Positions 1 to 7,816 of a DNA stretch of 33,459 nucleotides are shown here, piece by piece. The notes under the pieces are model-generated. The model searched no databases and had not been told where the DNA came from. It was given only the letters and a program-made list of their open reading frames with translations. The stretch's first letter is position 1, and the number at the start of each line of letters is the position of its first letter. A program made the position numbers and the translations under genes. Location: contig JANXXS010000025.1 of NCBI GenBank assembly GCA_025350505.1, forward strand, positions 1 to 33,459, given 5' to 3'. The DNA is from Burkholderiales bacterium. Its GTDB lineage: Bacteria > Pseudomonadota > Gammaproteobacteria > Burkholderiales > Burkholderiaceae_C.

Positions 1-141
1 GTCTTCACCACCGTCAAAGACCTCGACAAGAAGCTCATGCGCTACATCCGCCAGTACAACAAGAACCCAAAACAGATCAAGTGGAAGTACGACAACCCAA
101 ACAAACGAATCAGGTGCAATTCATCTGGTTCACTCGACTAG
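1..141 (+). CDS. IS630-family transposase, C-terminal end (5' truncated by window)
   Basis: The first reading frame is open from base 1 to a TAG at 139-141 and gives 46 residues. It contains DLDKKLMRYIRQYN and an IKWKYDNP segment, which match the extreme C-terminus of IS630/Tc1-type transposases, where the chain ends shortly after a 'KWKY' motif. Only the tail is visible, so the catalytic DDE residues lie outside the window and I cannot say whether the element is intact. No terminal inverted repeat could be identified in the 60 bases that follow. It marks the left boundary of the catabolic island and is evidence for a mobile history of the region. Family assignment is by recognition of this short conserved tail. 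Confidence 0.75.
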   Translation, partial: VFTTVKDLDKKLMRYIRQYNKNPKQIKWKYDNPNKRIRCNSSGSLD

Positions 142-204
142 AGCTGCGCGCACCTGGAACCCCCGTGCCGCCTACACTGCGGCGCACGATAGGTACCGGA
201 TCGA

Positions 205-543
205 GTGCCCATGCCGACGCCGCATTTCGCGATCTTCGCAACCGACCGTCCGGGCTGTGCCGCGATTCGGGATCGGCTGCGCGAAATCCATCGCGTGTAC
301 ATCCGGACCCCCGATCCGGACGGCGTCGTCGCGGTGCTGGGCGGTCCCACGCTCGATGCCGACGGCCGGATGAACGGCACGCTGCTGGTGGTGCGTGCGC
401 CGACCCTGGCCGCGGCCCGGCGCTTCATCGAAGCCGACCCGTACAGCCGGAACGGGCTGTTCGAGAACGTCGAGGTCCGCGCGTGGCGTTGGGGTCTGGG
501 CCTTCCCACCGACCTCGATTCCGCAACCGGCGCGCCCGCCTGA
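205..543 (+). CDS. YciI-family small protein
   Basis: A 112-residue protein starting at GTG 205, or 110 residues from ATG 211; no strong ribosome site separates the two. It has the ferredoxin-like YCII pattern: an N-terminal beta strand (HFAIFATDRPG), a helix carrying a conserved His (REIHRVYI), a GGPTLDADG turn, and a late EADPYSRNGLF segment with the conserved Asp-Pro-Tyr. Family members are small cytosolic enzymes or binding proteins of mostly unknown role. One relative, TftG of the 2,4,5-trichlorophenoxyacetate pathway, acts on chlorohydroxyquinol beside hydroxyquinol dioxygenase and maleylacetate reductase genes, as found here. A role in handling hydroxyquinol or hydroxybenzoquinone is therefore plausible but inferred only from context. 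It ends 16 bases before the LysR gene and probably shares its transcript. Confidence 0.75.
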   Translation: MPMPTPHFAIFATDRPGCAAIRDRLREIHRVYIRTPDPDGVVAVLGGPTLDADGRMNGTLLVVRAPTLAAARRFIEADPYSRNGLFENVEVRAWRWGLGLPTDLDSATGAPA

Positions 544-559
544 AGCCGCAGACTTTCCG

Positions 560-1504
560 ATGGATCGCTTCGCCGCCATCGACACCTTCGTTCGGGTCGC
601 CGAATCGCGCAGTTTCTCCGAAGCGGCCCGACAGATGCGCGTCTCGCGCTCGGTCGTCACCGCACGAATCCAGCAGCTCGAGGAGTTCGTCGGCGCGCCG
701 CTCTTTCACCGCAACACGCGCAGCGTGCGGCTCTCGGAACTCGGCCAGACCTTCTTGCGCGACTGCTCCGATCTGGTCGGCCGGACCAACGAGGTCGTCG
801 AGCAGATGCGCGAAGTCACGACCTCGCCGGCCGGGCGCCTGCGGGTGCACGCATTGCCGGGTTTCGTGCTCGGGCACCTGGCCCGCGTGCTGCAGGAATT
901 CCAGGCCCGCTATCCGCAGATCGTCCTCGACATGATCGTCAACGACGCCGCGATCGACCCGGTCAAGGAAGGCTTCGATTGCGCGCTGCAGATCTTTCCG
1001 CCGCGCTCGGAAGAGCTGATATCGAAGAAGCTCTTTCCGGTGCGTCGGGTCTTCTGTGCCTCGCCCGAATACGTGCAGCGGTATGGCACGCCGCGCCTGC
1101 CGCGCGATCTGAACGGCCATCGGATCGGCTGGTATTCGGGCTACCCGACACGCGAGCGGCTGACGTTCCACGGGCCCGGCGCCGCGGTCTCGCTCGACCT
1201 GAAGCCGGTGCTGCTGACGAACAGCGTCCACCTGCTGCGCGAATATGCGCTCGAGCACGCCGGCATCGTCTGCGTGCCGACGCTGGTCGCCTCCGCTGCG
1301 GTGCTGTCCGGGTCGCTCAGGATCGTGCTGCCCGAGCATCTGCTGAGCTCGTTCTGGCTGTCGATCTTCTACCCGACGACGGTGCGCAGTTCACTCAAGC
1401 TGAAGCTCTTCCTCGAGACCCTTGGGGCGAGCTTTTCCGGCGTCCCTCCGTGGGACCAGGCTCTGATCGATCGCGGCCTCTTGCCGTCGGCGATCATCGA
1501 ATAG
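560..1504 (+). CDS. LysR-family activator of the hydroquinone genes (PnpR-like)
   Basis: A 314-residue LysR-type regulator starting at ATG 560. The frame stays open further upstream, but the family N-terminus MDRFAAIDTFVRVAES begins here. Residues 1-60 form the winged helix-turn-helix (SFSEAARQMRVSRSVVTARI, then PLFHRNTRSVRLSELG). Residues 90-300 are the periplasmic-binding-like effector domain, of the CrgA/DmlR-like branch. It lies directly upstream of, and in the same direction as, the hydroquinone dioxygenase operon. Two matching GTT-N11-AAC palindromes, at 1541 and 8778, precede that operon and the maleylacetate reductase gene. This agrees with the GTT-N11-AAC site that I recall for PnpR of 4-nitrophenol-degrading Pseudomonas. 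Regulation of both promoters by this protein is inference. The inducer is not visible from sequence; a ring-cleavage substrate is likely. Confidence 0.9.
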   Translation: MDRFAAIDTFVRVAESRSFSEAARQMRVSRSVVTARIQQLEEFVGAPLFHRNTRSVRLSELGQTFLRDCSDLVGRTNEVVEQMREVTTSPAGRLRVHALPGFVLGHLARVLQEFQARYPQIVLDMIVNDAAIDPVKEGFDCALQIFPPRSEELISKKLFPVRRVFCASPEYVQRYGTPRLPRDLNGHRIGWYSGYPTRERLTFHGPGAAVSLDLKPVLLTNSVHLLREYALEHAGIVCVPTLVASAAVLSGSLRIVLPEHLLSSFWLSIFYPTTVRSSLKLKLFLETLGASFSGVPPWDQALIDRGLLPSAIIE

Positions 1505-1540
1505 ACGTGCACGCCGCACGTTCGGGATAACCCGAGCGAT

Positions 1541-1559
1541 TGTTCGACTATCTCGAACG
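1541..1559. promoter_or_regulatory. LysR-type operator upstream of the dioxygenase operon
   Basis: TGTTCG-actatct-CGAACG forms a near-perfect inverted repeat that fits both the generic LysR T-N11-A box and GTT-N11-AAC. Its centre (1550) lies 54 bases before a TAGACT hexamer, which would put it near -65, the usual LysR activation site. The same repeat with the same spacing occurs at 8778-8796. Confidence 0.75.
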
Positions 1560-1603
1560 ATCAGGTTGCAACTTGCCCTCTACCGGGCTGGCAGCGCGCT
1601 GCC

Positions 1604-1609
1604 TAGACT
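1604..1609 (+). promoter_or_regulatory. Putative -10 element of the dioxygenase operon
   Basis: TAGACT matches TATAAT at four of six positions and lies exactly 44 bases after the LysR operator. No good -35 hexamer sits 17 bases upstream (taccgg), as expected for an activator-dependent promoter. The same hexamer at the same distance is found before maleylacetate reductase (8841-8846). Transcription would begin near 1616, leaving a leader of about 70 bases. Confidence 0.55.
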
Positions 1610-1687
1610 CAACATCACCTGCTTGCTCAAAAGCCGCGAGAAGCCAAAGTACAGACCTGAGCCGCACTGAACCACGAGGACGAACCC

Positions 1688-2197
1688 ATGCCAGCCACTG
1701 CATACAAGACCGTGTTCGGATCGCTCGACCGCTACGACAAAGGCAGCGTGCAGATCATCGGCGACGACGTCAAGAACTACGCATTCTCGAACTGCTTCGA
1801 GATCGCGAGCAAGGCACGGCCCTACGAAAAGGTCGTGTTCGGCCAGAACCAGATTTACGTGCTCGAGACGATTCGGGCCGAAGGCACCTCACCCTGGTAC
1901 ACCTGCGCTCACGATGAATTCGCGCTCAGCATGGACGGTGAGGTCGAGGTCCACCTCATCAAGCTCGATGCCGAACAGACCGTACCCGACCCCGAACACA
2001 ACGGCGCCGTGCTCGTGAAGGGCGAGCCCAAGGGCGCGCGCATGGGCTGGGTGAAGATTAAGCGTGGCCACCAGGCAATGCTGCCGAAGAACACCGCCTA
2101 CCAGTTTCGAAGCAGCAAGCCCGCGGTGCTGATCCAGCAGACCTGCAAGGGCGACCTCAGCGTCGAGCGCTGGGCCGACATCTGCCAGACCGTCTGA
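1688..2197 (+). CDS. pnpC: Hydroquinone 1,2-dioxygenase, small subunit
   Basis: A 169-residue protein (MPATAYKTVFGSLDRYDKGS...) preceded by a GAGGACGAACCC leader. It has the length and cupin-like character of the small subunit (about 18 kDa; HapC/PnpC) of two-component Fe(II) hydroquinone dioxygenases. The enzyme opens the ring of hydroquinone between C1 and C2 to give 4-hydroxymuconic semialdehyde in the cytoplasm. The small subunit has no metal site of its own in characterised enzymes and supports the large subunit. The assignment rests on the match in length and sequence character and on the adjacent large-subunit gene, which follows after 29 bases and carries the expected iron ligands. 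The gene is first in the operon controlled by the promoter at 1541-1609. Confidence 0.88.
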   Translation: MPATAYKTVFGSLDRYDKGSVQIIGDDVKNYAFSNCFEIASKARPYEKVVFGQNQIYVLETIRAEGTSPWYTCAHDEFALSMDGEVEVHLIKLDAEQTVPDPEHNGAVLVKGEPKGARMGWVKIKRGHQAMLPKNTAYQFRSSKPAVLIQQTCKGDLSVERWADICQTV

Positions 2198-2226
2198 CCC
2201 GCTCGCCGGATTGAAGGAGACACGCC

Positions 2227-3234
2227 ATGAACGCTCCCGCAGAACTCGCCCACGTCCTTGCAAGCACCCCGGACGCGACGCTCGGCTACAAGACCTACTC
2301 TCTCGGCAGCTTCACGTTCCGCCGCGACGAGTACTTCGCCCACGTCAGCTGGAAAACGCGCGACGGCCGGCCGCTGTCGCACACGATGGACGCCGGCAAC
2401 TTCCTGCGCGCATTGATGCGCGATGTCGCCTGGGGCTTCTTCTACGGCTGGGTCAATTTCGACCACGTGCTCGGCACCGTCAACAAGTACACGTCGGTCG
2501 ATCTCTATGCCGGCGCCTACAACGCGACGATGAAGGAAGCCGGGGTCGACCTGCTCGAAAACTTCCCGACCGAGCAGATCCGCGCGACCTTCGAGCAGAT
2601 GCTCGACGACTGGACCAACGTCAGCTTCGACCCCTTCGCCGCGCCGCAGGAAACCGGCACGCCCTACGGCCGGAAGAACGGCAACAACAACGCGAAGATC
2701 ACCCGGGCGCGCGAACTCGCCAAGCGCTGCGTCGGCATGAAGGACGACCTGCCGCTGCGCACCGACGCGCGCGGCGCGCCGGTGAATCGCGCCTTCGCCG
2801 ACGTGGCGCAGGACGAGCCCGAGCTGCACCCCGAACCCGGCTTCGAGAACGAGGTGCATGCGTTCAACCTGTTCGGCTTCCTGAGCCGGTCGCAGGTGAC
2901 GTGGAACCCGAGCTTCACCTCGGTCGTGAAGTACAGCTTCATGTGCCCGACGACCGAGGAGCACATGTTGCCGATCATCCACGGCAACGACCGGGTCGAG
3001 TGGTTCTTCCAGATGACCGACGAGATCCACTGGGACTGCGCCGACAAGAACACCGGCAAGCCGATGGCCCGCGTGATCATGAAGGCCGGCGACATGGCCG
3101 CGATGCCGGCTTACTGCCGCCACCAGGGCTACAGCCCGAAGCGCTCGATGCTGCTGGTGTGGGAGAACGGCTCGCCGACACTGGTCTACGAAATCGAGAA
3201 GGGCGAGTCGCCGCAGGTGCCGGTCCAGTTCTGA
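2227..3234 (+). CDS. pnpD: Hydroquinone 1,2-dioxygenase, large catalytic subunit
   Basis: A 335-residue protein with a clear AAGGAG ribosome site eight bases before ATG 2227. It matches the large subunit (HapD/PnpD) of Fe(II)-dependent hydroquinone 1,2-dioxygenase. From memory, the PnpD structure binds iron through His256, Asn258, Glu262 and His303. Here the same spacing is present as His252, Asn254 and Glu258 (in IHGNDRVEWF) and His299 (in YCRHQGYSPKR), a constant offset of four. All four ligands are therefore kept and the enzyme should be active. Substrates may include hydroquinone and substituted hydroquinones; the sequence does not settle the range. The product, 4-hydroxymuconic semialdehyde, is the expected substrate of the aldehyde dehydrogenase encoded next. 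Confidence 0.92.
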   Translation: MNAPAELAHVLASTPDATLGYKTYSLGSFTFRRDEYFAHVSWKTRDGRPLSHTMDAGNFLRALMRDVAWGFFYGWVNFDHVLGTVNKYTSVDLYAGAYNATMKEAGVDLLENFPTEQIRATFEQMLDDWTNVSFDPFAAPQETGTPYGRKNGNNNAKITRARELAKRCVGMKDDLPLRTDARGAPVNRAFADVAQDEPELHPEPGFENEVHAFNLFGFLSRSQVTWNPSFTSVVKYSFMCPTTEEHMLPIIHGNDRVEWFFQMTDEIHWDCADKNTGKPMARVIMKAGDMAAMPAYCRHQGYSPKRSMLLVWENGSPTLVYEIEKGESPQVPVQF

Positions 3235-3243
3235 CGATTTCCA

Positions 3244-3260
3244 CCTCCCGGCACGGGAGG
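3244..3260 (+). other. Intercistronic stem-loop after the dioxygenase genes
   Basis: CCTCCCG-gca-CGGGAGG makes a 7-bp GC-rich stem with a 3-nt loop, starting nine bases after the stop of the large subunit. No T-run follows, so it is not a typical terminator. It may stabilise the upstream mRNA or cause partial termination before the aldehyde dehydrogenase gene. Confidence 0.45.
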
Positions 3261-3314
3261 CCCGGGCGATATGCCGCAGGACAGGCGCGTCGCCCTCGCA
3301 CATCGCCCTTTCGT

Positions 3315-3328
3315 CCGCTCGCGAGCGG
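3315..3328. other. Perfect 14-bp palindrome at the aldehyde dehydrogenase start
   Basis: CCGCTCGCGAGCGG reads the same on both strands and ends three bases before ATG 3332, covering the place where a ribosome site should be. As RNA it could fold and limit initiation; as DNA it could be a protein site. No second copy was noticed in the window. Confidence 0.35.
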
Positions 3329-3331
3329 GCG

Positions 3332-4867
3332 ATGGAGCCCACGCGGAGCGCCGCCTTGAACCTCTCGGACATCCAGCACGCGGTCGGCCTGAAGACGCCG
3401 ATCCGCCACCAGCTCTTCATCGACGGGCGCTTCGTCGACGCCGAGTCCGGGGAAACATTGGCCACGCTGAACCCGCACGACAACTCGACCATCGCCGAGG
3501 TCGCCCTCGCCGGCCGCGCCGATGTCGACAAGGCGGTGGCGGCAGCGGAAAAGTCGTTTCCAGCCTGGAGTCGCATGGCAGCCGCCGACCGCGGCCGAAT
3601 CCTGCTCAGGCTCGCCGATCTGATCGATGCCAATACCGAGGAACTGGCCCGTCTCGAATCGCTCGACACCGGACACCCGCTGCGCGATTCGCGCAATCTC
3701 GACGTGCCGCGCACGGCGGCCTGCTTTCGCTATTTCGGCGGCATGGCCGACAAGTTCCAGGGCGAGGTGGTGCCGGTCGAAGCGGGCTTCCTGAACTACT
3801 TGCTGCGTGAGCCTGTCGGCGTGGTCGGCCAGATCGTGCCGTGGAATTTTCCGCTGATGTTCACGAGTTGGAAGATGGGTCCGGCGCTCGCGGCTGGCAA
3901 CTGCATCGTGATGAAGCCGGCCGAAATCACGCCGCTCTCGAGCCTTAAGATCGCCGAGCTGATGAGCGAGGCGGGTATGCCCGACGGCGTCGTCAACATC
4001 GTGCCCGGCCTCGGCAGCGTCGCCGGGCAGTACATCGCCGAGCACGAGCGGATCGCGAAGATCGCTTTCACCGGCTCGACTGCGACCGGCCGGCGCATCG
4101 TGACTGCGTCCGCCGGCAACCTGAAAAAAGTGCAACTCGAACTCGGCGGCAAGGGCGCGAACATCGTCTTCGACGACGCGAACCTCGCCGCCGCGGTGAA
4201 CGGCTCGGCCTGGGCCATCTTTCACAACCAGGGCCAGGCCTGCATCGCCGGCTCGCGGCTGATGTTGCAGGAAAAAATCGCCGACGAATTCCTCGACAAA
4301 TTCACCGCGCTGGCGGCATCCATCAGGCTCGGCAACCCGCTCGATGCGGCCACCGAGATGGGGCCGTTGACGAGCGCACAGCAACGCGATCGGGTACTCG
4401 GCTATGTCGACCTGGCGCGCGAGCAGGGCGGCGAGGTGCTGGCCGGCGGCAAAGCACCCGCGGCTCGCGAACTCGCGCGCGGCTGCTATGTCGAACCAAC
4501 GATCGTGAAAGCGAAGAGCTACCGCGACCGCGTCGCCCAGGAAGAAGTCTTCGGCCCATTCGTCACGGTGCTGACCTTCAAGGACGAGGCCGAGGCACTG
4601 CGGATCGCCAACGGAACCGACTACGGTCTGGGCAGTGGCTTGTGGACGCGCGACCTGCAACGCGCCCACCGGGTTGCCCGCGACCTGCACGCGGGCATGG
4701 TCTGGATCAACAGCTACAAGCGCGTCAACCCGGGCTCACCGTTCGGCGGCGTCGGCCAATCGGGCTACGGGCGCGAGATGGGCTTCGACGCGATGCGCGA
4801 ATACACCCAGGTCAAGAGCGTGTGGGTCAACGTCGACGCGCAGATCCCGCCCTGGTACGTGCGCTGA
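3332..4867 (+). CDS. Aldehyde dehydrogenase, probable 4-hydroxymuconic semialdehyde dehydrogenase
   Basis: A 511-residue NAD(P)-dependent aldehyde dehydrogenase. The family motifs are complete: Asn172 in IVPWNFPL, the FTGSTATG cofactor turn at about 247-253, general base Glu270 in LELGGKGANIVF, nucleophile Cys304 in NQGQACIAGSR, and a C-terminal PFGGVGQSGYGREMG. Length is normal for the betaine-aldehyde/hydroxymuconic-semialdehyde group. Its position after the hydroquinone dioxygenase genes argues for oxidation of 4-hydroxymuconic semialdehyde to maleylacetate (PnpE/HapE role). ATG 3332 was chosen, although no strong ribosome site is visible and TTG 3356 is a possible alternative. A 14-bp palindrome ends three bases before the ATG. 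The gene is convergent with the FAD hydroxylase; the 132 bases between them show no recognised element. Confidence 0.9.
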   Translation: MEPTRSAALNLSDIQHAVGLKTPIRHQLFIDGRFVDAESGETLATLNPHDNSTIAEVALAGRADVDKAVAAAEKSFPAWSRMAAADRGRILLRLADLIDANTEELARLESLDTGHPLRDSRNLDVPRTAACFRYFGGMADKFQGEVVPVEAGFLNYLLREPVGVVGQIVPWNFPLMFTSWKMGPALAAGNCIVMKPAEITPLSSLKIAELMSEAGMPDGVVNIVPGLGSVAGQYIAEHERIAKIAFTGSTATGRRIVTASAGNLKKVQLELGGKGANIVFDDANLAAAVNGSAWAIFHNQGQACIAGSRLMLQEKIADEFLDKFTALAASIRLGNPLDAATEMGPLTSAQQRDRVLGYVDLAREQGGEVLAGGKAPAARELARGCYVEPTIVKAKSYRDRVAQEEVFGPFVTVLTFKDEAEALRIANGTDYGLGSGLWTRDLQRAHRVARDLHAGMVWINSYKRVNPGSPFGGVGQSGYGREMGFDAMREYTQVKSVWVNVDAQIPPWYVR

Positions 4868-4999
4868 GCTCGAGCGGCGCGATGAAGGCGTTCACCCTGC
4901 CCGGCGACCGCGTTCGGTGATGGACGCACGGTGACACGCCAACGCGAACCACGCGATGCCGGTCAGTTCCCTGGATGGAGCCCGCCGGACGAGTCAGGT

Positions 5000-6709
5000 T
5001 CACGCGGCCTTCAGCAGCGCGCCGGCCGGCTGTTCTTCGCGGCCCAGCACCTTCAGCAGCGCCGCGGTCAGACGTTCGGCCGCATCGGCCGAATGGAACT
5101 CCTGGCGCCAGGCCACATAGCCGTCGGGCCGCACCAACGTGGCACCGCTCGGCTGCAGCCCATAGGCGGTCCAGAAAGGAGTCGAGAAGTCGCCGTGCAG
5201 ATCGATCAGGCCCTGCGCGCCGACGATGCCGCCACGCTCGACGCGGTAGGCATGGATGCCGATGCCGGTGGCGCCGCTCGCCCGCTGGGCGGCATCGAGC
5301 CAGGCGGCGCCGTCCGGGCCGGCGAGCAGAACGAAGCCGCGACCGAACAGATCCAACGTCGACAGCGTGTGACCGTGGCGACTCAGCTCGATGTGCGGCG
5401 CGCGGGTGCCGGGCAGGCCTTTCGACTGACGCGGATCGATGTCGACCACGCCGTCGTCGACAAAACCCGCGTCGGCGATCACGGCGCTCGACCGGTAGCG
5501 ATTGAACTCGACATGCATGTCCGGCACCGCGGCGTGCATGCCCTCGCTGCCGAGTTCGGGGTCCGAGCGCAGCACGTAGCGGTTGTAGGCCTGCTCGATG
5601 GCGAGCGCGCCGGCCGGCTGGCGTTCGGCGTTGTAGGTATCGACGAGCGCCGGGCTGGCGCGGCCCTGGAGCACGAGCGCCAGTTTCCAACCGATGTTGT
5701 GCGCATCATGCAGACCGGTGTTGCCGCCGAAGCCACCGGTCGGCGGCATCGTGTGCGCAGCGTCGCCGGCAATCAGGATGCGGCCGCGCTGGAAGGTCTC
5801 GGCCGCCTCGGCGACGGCGCGCCACTTGTCGACGTCTTTGATCTCGACCTGGAGCTTCGGGTCGCCGACCGCGTCGCGGACGATCTGGATCGCCATCGCC
5901 TCGTCGCACGTGTCGGCCACCCAGCGCGACTCGGGCTTGCTGCAGTCGCCGGCCAGGAAGACGACGAGAAAGCCGCCGAGGCCTGTCTTTTCGAGCCGGA
6001 AGAAGCCGCGAACCTTGTCATTGGTGACGTAGATGACGCCAAGATTGCGACCCCGCAGCGCCTTGCTGCAGTCGGCTTGAAAATAGATCGTGACGCTGCG
6101 CGACATCACGCCGTGGCCCTTCATCGCGATGCCGAGCTTCTCGCGCACCGGGCTGCGGTTGCCGTCGCACGCCACCATGTACTGGGCGCGGATCAGCCGT
6201 TCCGCGCCGCTGTCGACGTCGCGCACCGTCGCGGTGACTCCGCTCGCGTCCTGTTCGAAGCGGGCCAGTTCGGTCGAATACTCGAAGCGCGCCCCGAGTT
6301 CGCGCGCGCGCTTCAGCTGAATCGGCTCCAGCACCTGCTGGGGCATGAACAGGCGGCGCGCCGGGCTCACGTCCTGCACGCCGTGGTTGATGTTCGGGAT
6401 GTAATTCGCAATTTCACGCCCGGCCAGCGTCTCGACGTTGTTCAACCCGCCGTCGGCGTCGTAAAGCGCGAGCGCGGCGGCACGCACCTGCTGCTCGATG
6501 CCGGCTTCGCGCATCAGCTCCATGGTGCGCAATTGAAAGTAGCCGGCGCGCGGATGGATCGCGGTGCCACGGTGCTTTTCGATCGACAGGCTTTTGACGC
6601 CGTGGCTGGCGAGAAACAGAGCGGTGGCCAGACCGACGAGGCTGCCGCCGATGACAAGCACTGGCACGTCGATTGCGTTCGTGGGGCTAGGATGGTCGGC
6701 AAGGGTCAT
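5000..6709 (-). CDS. FAD-dependent aromatic hydroxylase (group A flavoprotein monooxygenase)
   Basis: A 569-residue flavoprotein hydroxylase. The frame opens earlier, but a GGAG lies six bases before the ATG at 6709, which fixes the start at MTLADHPSP. The Rossmann fold VLVIGGSLVGLATALFLASH is at 17-36, the DG motif (VACDGNRSPVR) near 182, and the GD motif (ILIAGDAAHTMPP) near 315, followed by GGFGGNTGLHDAHNIGWKLA. The last 150 residues resemble the thioredoxin-like C-terminal domain of phenol hydroxylase/MhpA-type enzymes. It should add a hydroxyl group to a phenolic ring using NAD(P)H and O2. Since hydroxyquinol dioxygenase is encoded nearby, resorcinol, hydroquinone or a related phenol is a likely substrate, with hydroxyquinol as product; this is inference. 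It is much longer than PnpA-type nitrophenol monooxygenases. It diverges from an AraC regulator across 83 bases. Confidence 0.88.
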   Translation of the reverse strand: MTLADHPSPTNAIDVPVLVIGGSLVGLATALFLASHGVKSLSIEKHRGTAIHPRAGYFQLRTMELMREAGIEQQVRAAALALYDADGGLNNVETLAGREIANYIPNINHGVQDVSPARRLFMPQQVLEPIQLKRARELGARFEYSTELARFEQDASGVTATVRDVDSGAERLIRAQYMVACDGNRSPVREKLGIAMKGHGVMSRSVTIYFQADCSKALRGRNLGVIYVTNDKVRGFFRLEKTGLGGFLVVFLAGDCSKPESRWVADTCDEAMAIQIVRDAVGDPKLQVEIKDVDKWRAVAEAAETFQRGRILIAGDAAHTMPPTGGFGGNTGLHDAHNIGWKLALVLQGRASPALVDTYNAERQPAGALAIEQAYNRYVLRSDPELGSEGMHAAVPDMHVEFNRYRSSAVIADAGFVDDGVVDIDPRQSKGLPGTRAPHIELSRHGHTLSTLDLFGRGFVLLAGPDGAAWLDAAQRASGATGIGIHAYRVERGGIVGAQGLIDLHGDFSTPFWTAYGLQPSGATLVRPDGYVAWRQEFHSADAAERLTAALLKVLGREEQPAGALLKAA

Positions 6710-6792
6710 CGTCATCTCCGTCGGTTCGGGTGCGCTGGTGGTTTTCCTCGCGGAACTCGCCCCGGGGACGCGCGACAAACCGGGTGGACATC

Positions 6793-7785
6793 ATGATTGT
6801 TGCGACGGCATCGAACGAGGTCTTTCAGAAAACGGACTTTGGTCATCAGAAAGCCGCGACCGGACCGCCGCGCGACGAATTCCCGCGCGCGCAGACGCAC
6901 GGGATTGCACTTTGGCCGAAGCACCACTTGCTGGCCGACAGTCGCGGCCTCGGCTGGAACGACAGCTACACGTCGCTCGCGACCGAGAGCTCCTGGAATG
7001 GAACGCTGAACGCATTGCCGCATCTGTGCATCGCGCATTGCGTGCACCGTTCGGCGTCGGTCAGCCGCACGATCGATGGCGAAAGCGCGCAGGCAAAGAC
7101 CGTATTGCGTCCCCGCCTGCTCGGTGTGGTGCCGGAAAACCGCTCGTCCCAGTGGGAGCTGCGCGGCACGCCGGACATCCAGCTCGTCTACCTGCGGCGC
7201 CGGATGGTCGAGCAGGTCGCCGGGGAAATGCTCGACGTCGATGCCGAGCGCATCGAGATGGTGCCGCGACTCGGTTTTGCCGACCCGCTGATCGAGCAAT
7301 TGATGCTGGCGCTGCTGGACGCCGCGCGCACCGACGACGGCAGCGGCGACGGTCTGTACGCCGACCATGTGGCGCGCCTGATGGCGCTGCATGTGCTGCG
7401 CCACCATACGACGCGACCGTTGCGCCGCACGCCGGCGTCGTGCCGCCCGCTGGTGGCGGTCGACGCGCGCATCAACCATGTGTACGATTTGATCGAATCG
7501 GCGCTCGACGAGAATCTGTCACTCGAGCGGCTGGCGCGCGCGGCCGGCATCAGCGCACACGCGTTCTCGGCCGCGTTCGCGCGCACCTGCGGCGTCTCGC
7601 CGCACCGCTACGTGGTCGGACGACGCATCGAGCGCGCGAAGCAGCTGTTGCGCGGCGAGCAGATATCGGTGGCCGAAATCGCACTGCTGACCGGATTCGC
7701 CAGCCAGAGCCATCTTGCCACCGCGTTCAAGCGTGCGGTGGGCGTCACCCCGGGCCAATATCAGCGGGCCGGTGCGCCGCGCTGA
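6793..7785 (+). CDS. AraC-family transcriptional regulator
   Basis: A 330-residue AraC/XylS-type regulator. The start at ATG 6793 (MIVATASNEVFQKTDF) gives the usual N-terminus of the group whose ligand domain begins with a 'VFQT(T)D' stretch; the longer upstream frame would run into the divergent promoter region. Residues 1-200 are the effector/dimerisation domain. The last 100 residues hold two helix-turn-helices: LSLERLARAAGISAHAFSAAF, and ISVAEIALLTGFASQSHLAT followed by FKRAVGVTPGQYQ. It diverges from the FAD hydroxylase gene and most likely controls it, with a phenolic or aromatic acid inducer; this is by position only. A decayed relative of its N-terminus lies at about 8569-8640. Its 3' end faces wrbA with 31 bases between. 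Confidence 0.88.
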   Translation: MIVATASNEVFQKTDFGHQKAATGPPRDEFPRAQTHGIALWPKHHLLADSRGLGWNDSYTSLATESSWNGTLNALPHLCIAHCVHRSASVSRTIDGESAQAKTVLRPRLLGVVPENRSSQWELRGTPDIQLVYLRRRMVEQVAGEMLDVDAERIEMVPRLGFADPLIEQLMLALLDAARTDDGSGDGLYADHVARLMALHVLRHHTTRPLRRTPASCRPLVAVDARINHVYDLIESALDENLSLERLARAAGISAHAFSAAFARTCGVSPHRYVVGRRIERAKQLLRGEQISVAEIALLTGFASQSHLATAFKRAVGVTPGQYQRAGAPR

Positions 7786-7816
7786 GTGCGCTCGGGCGCT
7801 CGCTCCTCGGCGCCGC

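Noticed and set aside
1522-1535. TCGGG-ataa-CCCGA as terminator of the LysR gene
   Set aside because: The stem is only five base pairs with no T-run, and it sits next to the operator at 1541; it may be incidental or part of the regulatory region.
2098-3714. Long open frame on the minus strand opposite the dioxygenase genes (538 codons)
   Set aside because: Its composition is Arg/Ala/Val-rich, it has no family motif, and it is fully antisense to genes with complete iron-ligand and catalytic motifs; long antisense frames are expected at this GC content. The same applies to the other long antisense frames, such as 9105-10172 and 9800-11551.
3332-4867. Betaine aldehyde dehydrogenase of osmoprotection
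   Set aside because: The sequence family overlaps, but the gene follows hydroquinone dioxygenase subunits and no choline genes are nearby, so the 4-hydroxymuconic semialdehyde role is favoured.
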